A program made the translations under genes and the position numbers. From contig CAZNPL010000001.1 in assembly GCA_964574815.1 (NCBI GenBank), forward strand, positions 124,001 to 188,000: a DNA stretch of 64,000 nt, read 5' to 3'. Under the pieces are notes generated by a model. It was given only the letters and a program-made list of their open reading frames with translations. It was not told the origin of the DNA and did not search any database. Of this stretch, positions 57,890-64,000 are shown piece after piece; the stretch's first letter is position 1, and every line of letters starts with the position of its first letter. The stretch is from CAZNPL01 sp964574815. GTDB lineage: Bacteria; Planctomycetota; Phycisphaerae; UBA1845.

Positions 57890-59135
57890 GCAGGCGAAGT
57901 ATAACGTTCGAGCCGGCCGGCGCCGCGTCGCGAGGCGGTTGATCCAGCGGGCGTCGCGCCGACCGCCGCGCAGCCGGGCGCTTGCTCCGCATCGCCCACG
58001 CTTTCATCTCGTTCAGCTCATCGGGCCAGTCGGCCGCGGCACGCCTTCCGAGGAACAGCCCGTATAGCACGTCGAGCAGTCCGGCGACCTCTTCGATCTG
58101 GCGGAATCGTTCGACGAGCCGGTCCACATGAGTGCCCTCGGTCGCGTCCGGCAGGCGCAGGCCCGACACGGTGAAACGTGGCCCGTCTAACAGCAGGAAG
58201 TACTCGCCGCCCGGGCCGCCGAGAACCAGACCCGCCTTGGTCGGTTGCTTTCCGATGGCCAGGGCGGCGCGGGACTCCGGCGCGCTGCCCGGCCCGTCGC
58301 ATCGAATCGTGTCGCTGCCGGTCAGGCGGAAGTCGCAATCCAACTGCATGACCTTGACGATCATGGCCGCGATTCGCAGGTCGCCGGCCTCGAACATCTT
58401 CTCGCGCACGTCGGACCGGAACCACAGCCAGGTCAGGAACTCGCGGCCGAGGAAGCCGCGGTCGTTGGGATCGAAATCACCCTCGCCGTCGTCGTCCCCG
58501 TTATTCGATGCCCTCGTCAGATGGGCCGGCACCGCATCCTCGATCGAGCGGGGGTCACCGGCCGCATCCATGATGCGATATGCCACCTGGTCGGCCGTCG
58601 CGGGCTCGAGCGTTGCGTTGAAGGTGTCGCGGAACAGCAGCAGGAACTTGTCGGCGGCGGCGCTGCCGAGGTTGCCGAAGTAGATCGTTCCGGAGCGACG
58701 ATCGATCAGCACCGGCACCGAAGACGTCCGCCGAAACATGCCGCGTTTCGCTTCTTCGCGCGCACGCGCGATTCCGGCCTCCTTGGCGGCGTGACGTTCC
58801 TGCTTGGACAGGGCGCGTTGCGAGGACGCATCCAGGGCAGCCAGCTCCTCCATCCGCACGTAGCTGCGCACGATGTTGCCAGGCGGCGCCGTGCGATCCA
58901 GGCGCATCTGCACGAACAGAAAGCGGTCGTACAGGACCTTTTCGGCGTCGATATCGCTGTCGAACAGGTGATCGCCGCCGATCCAGCCGGCGTCGACGCC
59001 GTCGGGCGAGGCACTTCCGTTTCGCCCGAACGCATGCTTCCGCAGTGCCGTGATGATCGAATCGTCGCTGTGGTCGCCGAGTCCGCCCGTGATGAAATAG
59101 CGTCGGAACGTCACCGGACCGGATGTGAAGCTCAC
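57861..59135 (-). CDS. RdgC-like recombination-associated protein
   Basis: A 424-residue protein resembling the planctomycete/deltaproteobacterial RdgC group. Visible are an N-terminal FRRYFITGGLGDHSDD, GWIGGDHLFDSDIDAEKVLY, QMRLDRTAPPGNIVRSYV, SKQERHAAKEAGIARAREEA, GMFRRTSSVPVLIDRRSGTI and FLGREFLTWLWFRSD. RdgC rings encircle DNA and restrain RecA. It is longer than the 300-residue E. coli form. The gene overlaps the downstream methyltransferase by 29 bases. Confidence 0.72.
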   Translation of the reverse strand: MSFTSGPVTFRRYFITGGLGDHSDDSIITALRKHAFGRNGSASPDGVDAGWIGGDHLFDSDIDAEKVLYDRFLFVQMRLDRTAPPGNIVRSYVRMEELAALDASSQRALSKQERHAAKEAGIARAREEAKRGMFRRTSSVPVLIDRRSGTIYFGNLGSAAADKFLLLFRDTFNATLEPATADQVAYRIMDAAGDPRSIEDAVPAHLTRASNNGDDDGEGDFDPNDRGFLGREFLTWLWFRSDVREKMFEAGDLRIAAMIVKVMQLDCDFRLTGSDTIRCDGPGSAPESRAALAIGKQPTKAGLVLGGPGGEYFLLLDGPRFTVSGLRLPDATEGTHVDRLVERFRQIEEVAGLLDVLYGLFLGRRAAADWPDELNEMKAWAMRSKRPAARRSARRPLDQPPRDAAPAGSNVILRLHGEETQTSG

Positions 59136-59602
59136 CGAGCGCCTCCCTTCTTCGGTGTCCTTGAATTCACGATGATTGCGAAGGGCAAGCTATCGCGGCC
59201 CGGCCGGCGGTCAACGCCGAATACGTGGTCCGAGCTGATGAATACGCGGTGGAGGAACGCTAACCTATGATGGGAATGCGGGATCCATCTCCCCAAACAA
59301 CTTTCTCACAGAATTGCATTTGCGGTTTTCCGACGTGTTGACGTTATTACCGCGCATCGCCGGCGGCACGGGCAACGCCGGTCTCGCCCGCCGGCAAGTC
59401 CCGCGTTGCCCATGGCATCCTTGTCCGAACACCCAACAGGTACAAGCCGCCCGTGGTACCCAAGATCGAGTGCGGCCTGACTGTGACGGACCCATTTGCC
59501 GCGCAAGGTTGGCTTGCTTGACCGTCTGGGTCCCTTCTGCGATCATCACATGCGACGTGTGAATTGTGACATACCGTGACCTGAGTCAGTGGGGTGGCTC
59601 CG
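59136..59602 (+). other. Intergenic region upstream of elongation factor P
   Basis: No gene is supported. It holds the divergent start of the RdgC-like gene and the likely efp promoter (59518-59546). A patch at about 59440-59460 (GTACAAGCCGCCCGTGGTAC) recalls the double-hairpin elements at 51515 in its GACAAGCCGCC-like core, perhaps a fragment. Confidence 0.5.
59518..59546 (+). promoter_or_regulatory. Probable efp promoter
   Basis: TTGACC at 59518-59523 and GATCAT at 59541-59546 with 17-base spacing. This gives a leader of about 50 bases before the efp ATG. Confidence 0.45.
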
Positions 59603-60163
59603 ATGATCAAGGCGGCCGATCTGCGGAAGGGCAAGACAATCATCTATGAAGATGAGATCTGCGTGGTGCACGAGTCTCAGCACGTGGCCAAGGGCAACAA
59701 GCGTAGCTACATGCAAACGAAGCTGAAAAATATAAAGTCTGGCGTCATCCAGGACGTGCGCTTCGCGGTGGACGACCGGCTGGAAGTTCCGTTTGTCGAA
59801 TCGAAGGAATACGAATTCCTCTATCACGACGGGCAGGCCTACATCGTGATGGACAGCGAGACCTTCGAGCAGTTCCCCATTGACAACGACATGATCGGCG
59901 ACGCGGCCATGTACCTTAAACCCAATGAGAAAGTCACCGCGACGTTGGTCGACGGTCAGATCATCGACATCGAGCTGCCGCACGTGGTCGAGCTCGAAGT
60001 CACCGACGCCCCGCCGGTCGTCAAGGGCGCGACGGTCACCAATCAGCCTAAGGACGTCACGCTCGAAACCGGCGCTCGGGTGCGCGTGCCGGCCTTTATC
60101 GATACCGGCGAGCGCGTGCGGATCGACACGCGTACCGGCGAGTACATCGACCGGGCCAAGTAA
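59603..60163 (+). CDS. efp: Elongation factor P
   Basis: A 186-residue elongation factor P of normal length, which helps ribosomes stalled at polyproline. It begins IKAADLRKGKTIIYEDEICV, has the loop VAKGNKRSYMQTKLKNIKSG, then VPFVESKEYEFLYHDGQAYI and ends TGARVRVPAFIDTGERVRID with GEYIDRAK. ATG 59603 is used; GTG 59594 is in frame and close. The tip of the first loop reads KGNKRS, so the residue aligned to Lys34 of E. coli EF-P (modified by EpmA) is Asn with Lys on either side. That suggests a different or absent modification. Confidence 0.95.
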   Translation: MIKAADLRKGKTIIYEDEICVVHESQHVAKGNKRSYMQTKLKNIKSGVIQDVRFAVDDRLEVPFVESKEYEFLYHDGQAYIVMDSETFEQFPIDNDMIGDAAMYLKPNEKVTATLVDGQIIDIELPHVVELEVTDAPPVVKGATVTNQPKDVTLETGARVRVPAFIDTGERVRIDTRTGEYIDRAK

Positions 60164-61258
60164 TCACGTTTGTACTTGCTCTCTCTCCGATGCCGCGTGA
60201 TGCAATTGCACACGCGGCGATCTTTCTTGCGAATCAGCGGTGCACTCTCTCGGCCGGCTCGTTCTGCGCCCGCCACGGTACGCTTCACGAACGGCGACGA
60301 CCTGAAAACTTTGACATGTCCACCGCCGCGGTCAGGATGTTCCGGCGGTTTCAACCGTTCGACGCTTGGTTTGCATGTCGCCTGAGCATCGTTCGCGAAC
60401 ATTCATGATCAGTATGGCTGTGATCGCTCGAAGCGGTTTTTCTGGCGCAACGAACCGGACTTTCCGATACTGACGCACGGATCGTTGGCAGCGCATGGTT
60501 CGGAGATGACACCGATGAAGGCCTTCACATCGCCTATCATGCAGCGAAGGACGGCGACGGATGAGTCTTCGCGTCGGGTTCCCGACGAAGCATGCGCCCG
60601 AACGCACCCGGAATTCCCGGAAAGCGCGTGCTCGCGCGGGCGCGTTGCAAGAAAAAAATCGGAAAAAGTTTTGACCCATCGCGCGCTCGATATCTCACCG
60701 CTGCTCCGCGGCCGTCACGCACGAAGCGCGGCAGTTCCTGACGGAGCGGACTCATGGCTCACGGCTCGAGGACTTGGCTCAACGAACACGAGCACGACGG
60801 GGAACGCGCGGCTGAAGGTCGGTGACCGCAGCATCGTGGTTGCCGAGGTTGGTCTTCGGCGTGCAGCTTCGTGCCGTACTTCGTTGTGACAATGAATTTG
60901 ACAATTGCAGAAAAACGGCCTTGGGGGCCGAAAAAACAGGGTTTTCGCCGTGCCGCATTCGTGCGGGTGGTTCGCCGCGCGCCTGCATGTGCGCGCGCCG
61001 CATCTTTGCGTCGACCGGATCGCATGACGGTTCGCCGGCGGTGCGCTTGAGCAAACTGCAGCCACAAAGTGGCAGTGCCGTTCGCTGGCACCCGCGCGAA
61101 CAGCGAACGCGCTGGGCGTACTGAACTCCGATTATTGCTCACGCGACGCGGCGCGCGGTCGCGCGCGTCAAGCGAACAGGGCGTGAAATTGGCAAAAAAA
61201 ATTTTGACACGCCCCAAACGACTGTTAACATTCCCTGCAAGAAAGGAGGTGATAACCG
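60164..61258 (+). other. 1.1-kb intergenic region
   Basis: No gene is convincingly supported. Frames of 90-150 codons exist on both strands but give Arg/Ser/Ala-rich, motif-free products. Three TTGAC-type boxes (60672, 60897, 61204) occur, two after A-rich tracts. A small GC hairpin CGGCC-TTGGG-GGCCG lies at about 60919-60933 between A-runs. The last 60 bases contain the promoter and ribosome binding site of the Lys-rich gene. Confidence 0.5.
61204..61231 (+). promoter_or_regulatory. Promoter of the Lys-rich gene
   Basis: A consensus TTGACA (61204-61209), 16 bases, then TAACAT (61226-61231). An A/T-rich run (GGCAAAAAAAATTTTGAC) lies just upstream, a typical UP-like element. The predicted transcript would start right before the ribosome binding site. 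Confidence 0.6.
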
Positions 61259-61381
61259 ATGGCCAAGAAACGAAAGGCTGCCAAGAAGACGGGCAAGAAG
61301 AAAAAAGCGGCCAAGAAGAAAAAGACTTCCAAGAAAAAAGGCAAGAAGAAAAAAAAGGCCAGGAAGTCGAAAAAGCGCTAG
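61259..61381 (+). CDS. Tiny lysine-rich basic protein (histone H1-like)
   Basis: A 40-residue protein: 22 Lys and 3 Arg, with the rest Ala, Gly, Ser and Thr, made of AAKKTGKKKK- and KTSKKKG-type units. It is preceded by AGAAAGGAGGTGAT at about 61240-61253, which matches 14 bases of the anti-Shine-Dalgarno complement, an exceptionally strong ribosome binding site. A TTGACA promoter lies about 55 bases upstream. It resembles the C-terminal tails of bacterial histone H1-like proteins and probably binds DNA or RNA. The same stretch has open frames in other registers, which hid it. Low complexity makes homology hard to show. Confidence 0.8.
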   Translation: MAKKRKAAKKTGKKKKAAKKKKTSKKKGKKKKKARKSKKR

Positions 61382-61577
61382 CCGGAAGATGAAGTGAGTC
61401 CGGCGGCCACGCGACGGATGGATCGGCTCACGCCACGGCAGTCGATTACCGAAACGCGTCGGCCGAATCGCCTCGCAAGAGGCGATTCCCAGATGGGAGG
61501 TGTCGTTCGCCACGGGGACACCTCCCGTCTTATGCGCCGAGCGGCGCCTGAGTCACACGATTGCGCCGGCCGCGACG
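61382..61577. other. Hairpins downstream of the Lys-rich gene
   Basis: A perfect 10-bp stem with a GCAA tetraloop (GAATCGCCTC-GCAA-GAGGCGATTC, 61465-61488) is followed within seven bases by GGGAGGTGTC...GACACCTCCC (61495-61526), a second perfect 10-bp stem with a TCTTAT tail. The second can act as the terminator for the Lys-rich gene or, inverted, for the convergent minus-strand gene. Confidence 0.65.
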
Positions 61578-62738
61578 TCACTTGGGTGCGCAGGCGCGGC
61601 AGGCTCTGCGGCCCTGGCGCCGTGCCTCCTCGGCCGTGGCAAAGGTCACCAGATTGTCTGCGCTGATCTGCTGCGCGAACTGGCAGTCAGGGCGGTGAAA
61701 AATGTTCGAGTGGCGACTGCCGACAAACGCGGCAGGAGAAGAAGCGGTGGCTTGCGGCAGGCGCTCGGTTTCTACCCCGTCGCCTGCTCGAATGGTGTCC
61801 ACGAACGGCTCACCGGCCGTTTGCCAGGCGCCGCCGATCAGGTTGGCCGTCAACACCGCTGCGGCGCCCAGTCGGTCGATGCAGATATCCCGGCAGGCCT
61901 CTTCCATGGCCGCAAAGTAGATCCGCTCGTTTGCCCGGAACGACTCTCGATCGACGATCTCCAGCTTCGCGGTGATCTCGCGATCGGCGCGGGCAACCTG
62001 ATCCAGAACCGCAAGCGAATCCTCGATGAACTCGAACGTCCGCGGCAGAACGTCCCACACGGGCTGGTAATCCGCGGTGCCGATCTGGAGGGCGTGGGCG
62101 TAATCGTCCGCATGCCGCGCCATCAGCCCGACGCCGAATCGCTCCCGAATGGTTCGACGGTCCGAGCGTGGGTGTACGCCCCGCGCCGAGCCGATCGTGA
62201 TGTTTCCCGTCGCCGTGCCATCGTAGTTGGCCGAGACCCGAAACGGGTTCATGGCATCGGCGACGAAATGAGCGAGGTGCCCGGCTCGCGCCATCACCTC
62301 GTCGGCATCGCCCGACTCGAACGCGTCAACGAGGCGCTCGTAACACTCCTCGATCGCCCAGGGAAGCGTACCCCCTTTGCGAAAGCGCTGCTGCTGGTAA
62401 AGTTTCTCAGCCAGCAGCTTCTCCCGCGGGAAAGCGCGGCACGCCGCAATGCGGGCGTCGCGATCCTGCTCCTGCGCCTCGACGTCCGCCGCCACCTGAT
62501 GCCATCGGTTGCAGCGACGCAGCGTACGATCCCGCACCCACGCCACCCCCGGCGCCATCGCATGCTGCTGGAACTGCTCCCGGTGTCGCCGAAACAACGG
62601 TGCGATGTCCGCCGGCAAACACTCGATCGACTTGACGGCCACCACCTGGTGCACGATGAACCGTTCGTCACGCTGCTCAGCGCCCGCCGCGGCGGTTGTG
62701 AACAACAGGCCGGCTGTGATCAACCCTCCGCTTTTCAT
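61578..62738 (-). CDS. Secreted metal-dependent hydrolase-like protein with C-terminal Ada-type zinc domain
   Basis: A 386-residue exported protein. The signal peptide is LITAGLLFTTAAAGA near residue 18. The main domain is helical and has AGHLAHFVADAMNPFRVS, which looks like the metal-binding helix of zinc-dependent phospholipase C or the S1/P1 nuclease fold; the substrate cannot be fixed. The last 45 residues (FVGSRHSNIFHRPDCQFAQQ ... RRACRACAP) match the small metal-binding domain seen at Ada's N terminus and at the end of some nucleases. ATG 62738 is chosen because GGGAG lies nine bases upstream; GTG 62753 is in frame. Confidence 0.68.
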   Translation of the reverse strand: MKSGGLITAGLLFTTAAAGAEQRDERFIVHQVVAVKSIECLPADIAPLFRRHREQFQQHAMAPGVAWVRDRTLRRCNRWHQVAADVEAQEQDRDARIAACRAFPREKLLAEKLYQQQRFRKGGTLPWAIEECYERLVDAFESGDADEVMARAGHLAHFVADAMNPFRVSANYDGTATGNITIGSARGVHPRSDRRTIRERFGVGLMARHADDYAHALQIGTADYQPVWDVLPRTFEFIEDSLAVLDQVARADREITAKLEIVDRESFRANERIYFAAMEEACRDICIDRLGAAAVLTANLIGGAWQTAGEPFVDTIRAGDGVETERLPQATASSPAAFVGSRHSNIFHRPDCQFAQQISADNLVTFATAEEARRQGRRACRACAPK

Positions 62739-62906
62739 TGCCCCGACTCCCACAATGAAGAAAACCTGAAAATGAATAGAATCCGCACCAAACCATCGAT
62801 TTGATGATAACGCGCCTTCGGCGGGGACCGCAAATCAACTGAAGACGGTACGGTCTCAGCCGGGATCGACAGGGGCGTGCTTCAGGAGCGAGCCGGTTTC
62901 CGCGGG

Positions 62907-63518
62907 TTAATCCCCCTCGGAACCGGTCTGCCCCGCTTCAGCCAGAATCGCTTCCAGAAGGTGACGCTCGAGCGCGGGGTCGTGCCCCATGGGCACCCAG
63001 GCGCTGTCCTCGGGCCGGATGGGCGCGCCGGTTCGGGCGGCTGGCAGCTCGTCACTGAAGAAATGATATGCGGCGGCCGAACTGTTGAACTGACGATCCG
63101 GCGAGGTAAACCGCTCCGTCGCCACCGCAACCCGCACCTCGCGGTCTTTCTCGCCGACCGCGTCCGGCTCTTCCACCGGCGTGGGCCGGATGGTGACCTC
63201 GACGCGCCGTCGAAGTGGCAGAACGGTGGATTCCCACACGTCGCCGCCCGTCACCCGGTCTCTCCGCCAGAACTCGAAGAAGTGCGGCGCCGACAACGGC
63301 TCAGTCGCGATGCGCCCGTTGCGGACGTCGAGTCGATCGATGGCGAATCCGTGGGTCCGCAGAACCTCCTGCGACGCGGACCAGAGGACCTCCCAGTCGG
63401 CCTGGCAGTCGGCCGACGCAGGCTGAAGGGGCTCCGCCGGATCCCATTGTGGTTCATGGCAACCGGCGACAATTGCACACATGATGCCACAGACGCATGT
63501 TCGCAGAACGGCGCTCAT
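62907..63518 (-). CDS. Hypothetical lipoprotein
   Basis: A 203-residue lipoprotein with a signal ending in MCAIVAGC. The mature part has a two-layer alpha/beta pattern (EVLWSASQEVLRTHGFAIDR, then DVRNGRIATEPL, and a strand region EVTIRPTPVEEPDAVG) recalling small outer-membrane assembly lipoproteins of the DUF4136/DUF799 type, only a loose resemblance. It lies 168 bases upstream of, and on the same strand as, the 61578-62738 gene. Function unknown. Confidence 0.65.
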   Translation of the reverse strand: MSAVLRTCVCGIMCAIVAGCHEPQWDPAEPLQPASADCQADWEVLWSASQEVLRTHGFAIDRLDVRNGRIATEPLSAPHFFEFWRRDRVTGGDVWESTVLPLRRRVEVTIRPTPVEEPDAVGEKDREVRVAVATERFTSPDRQFNSSAAAYHFFSDELPAARTGAPIRPEDSAWVPMGHDPALERHLLEAILAEAGQTGSEGD

Positions 63519-63831
63519 TGCGGCGCGATGGTAGTTGCGCCGGACGAATGGTCAAGAGAGACCGTCTCACCCCGGTGCGTGACAGTTTAGGCGGGTGCCA
63601 CTGGTCAGCCTCAGACGAATCCGCCCCCGCCGACGCCCGCCCCTGCACGTACGAGATGCCCCCACGCGTGCGGAACGATTTGCCAACCCTGCGCCCTGTC
63701 GGTAAAAGTGCTTTCGCAACAGGGACGGATCCGCCGAGGTACTCTTTGAGCAATTGGCACCGACCCGGCGGTCCGTCGCCGTGCCAGACCGACTACACGC
63801 CCGGTCGGGGTATGAAGGCTTTGGGGTACCG
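63519..63831 (+). other. Divergent intergenic region
   Basis: This separates the lipoprotein gene (minus) from the partial exported-protein gene (plus). No clear promoter pair or structured element. Open frames on both strands have no protein-like signal. Confidence 0.4.
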
Positions 63832-64000
63832 ATGCGCGTCGCCGCAATCACATGGATTCTGCTCGTGCTGTACGGTCCCGTTCTGCCGCCATGGGTGTCT
63901 GCCCAGCCGGCCGCAACGCCCGACAATCATCTGACACCCGAGCGACGGCAGGAACTCAGCGAAATCCTGCACGTCATCACCAGCGTGCGTAACGACGCCC
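63832..64000 (+). CDS. Exported protein, 5' fragment
   Basis: The frame from ATG 63832 runs off the right edge after 56 codons. It opens with a signal peptide (MRVAAITWILLVLYGPVLPP, cleavage near VSA|QP), then a Pro/Ala stretch and a helix (ERRQELSEILHVITSVRNDA). GGGG/AAGG upstream is a fair ribosome binding site; ATG 63812 is in another frame. Too short to name. Confidence 0.6.
   Translation, partial: MRVAAITWILLVLYGPVLPPWVSAQPAATPDNHLTPERRQELSEILHVITSVRNDA

Noticed and set aside
60485..60889. 134-codon plus-strand frame in the gap after efp
   Set aside because: Ser/Arg/Thr-rich, no homologous motif, start without ribosome binding site.
60911..60938. Possible minus-strand terminator (CGGCC-CCCAA-GGCCG then TTTTT)
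   Set aside because: The hairpin is short and no minus-strand gene precedes it, so a terminator call is not supported.
61240..61253. Match to the 16S rRNA 3' end complement read as an rRNA fragment
   Set aside because: The match ends after 14 bases and lies immediately before an ATG with a basic frame, so it is a Shine-Dalgarno sequence.

Overview
The window is GC-rich, gene-dense bacterial chromosome. The best guess at origin is a Planctomycetota member, possibly Phycisphaerae-like. This is an inference from several things together: a signal peptidase I with a long internal insertion, a huge secreted protein of Cys-rich repeats, planctomycete-type RdgC-like and AAA proteins, lysine-tailed histone-like proteins, and intergenic DNA full of palindromic elements. 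No rRNA, CRISPR array, prophage or complete insertion sequence is visible.

Layout. 2-7722 is a tightly overlapping lipid-modification operon: desaturase end, COG2907 FAD oxidoreductase, DUF1365, CFA-type methyltransferase, DUF2878, DUF1295 reductase-like protein, a second CFA-type methyltransferase, a membrane protein, a glutathione-peroxidase-like lipoprotein and a lipocalin. 7915-12048 (minus) is a 1377-residue secreted endonuclease I with two near-identical lamin-tail-like domains and many CTDC-like Cys repeats. 12527-14394 (minus) holds a GbsR/MarR regulator, queF, and a tiny membrane protein gene with an in-frame TGA where a Cys would be expected. A secreted trypsin-like protease and an epimerase follow. 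19102-22007 carries ribosomal protein S1 and the housekeeping-type sigma factor, which has no ordinary start codon. 22008-23537 is repeat-rich noncoding DNA. 23538-31369 has ResB and CcsA (cytochrome c maturation), signal peptidase I, an LptB-like ATPase and tRNA-Arg(TCG).

31481-43046 is mostly metabolic: an AAA ATPase, a Lys-rich DNA-binding-like protein, Xaa-Pro peptidase, accB-accC, a PabA/TrpG amidotransferase, a membrane protein, dipeptide epimerase, then hutI and ftcD for histidine degradation. 43113-50102 is an accessory zone: an SRA-like/HNH nuclease, several small transmembrane/zinc-ribbon proteins, an ankyrin-TerB gene with a stop inside it, a DUF4236/TPR protein and a lipoprotein. 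Two short exact tandem duplications lie here and one breaks a gene. 50239-64000 holds an acyl-CoA dehydrogenase, a 1-kb gap with double-hairpin elements, a GT39-like glycosyltransferase, a tandem pair of paralogous lipoproteins, a methyltransferase overlapping an RdgC-like gene, elongation factor P, a 40-residue Lys-rich protein with an extremely strong ribosome binding site, and secreted or lipoprotein genes to the right edge.

Four reading frames are interrupted by single lesions (TGA at 14302, +1 T near 39726, 13-bp duplication at 44628, TAG at 47925), and the sigma gene start reads ATC. These may be real biology (recoding, pseudogenes) or residual sequence errors; reads would settle each case. 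All family assignments are from reading the sequence; no search was run.
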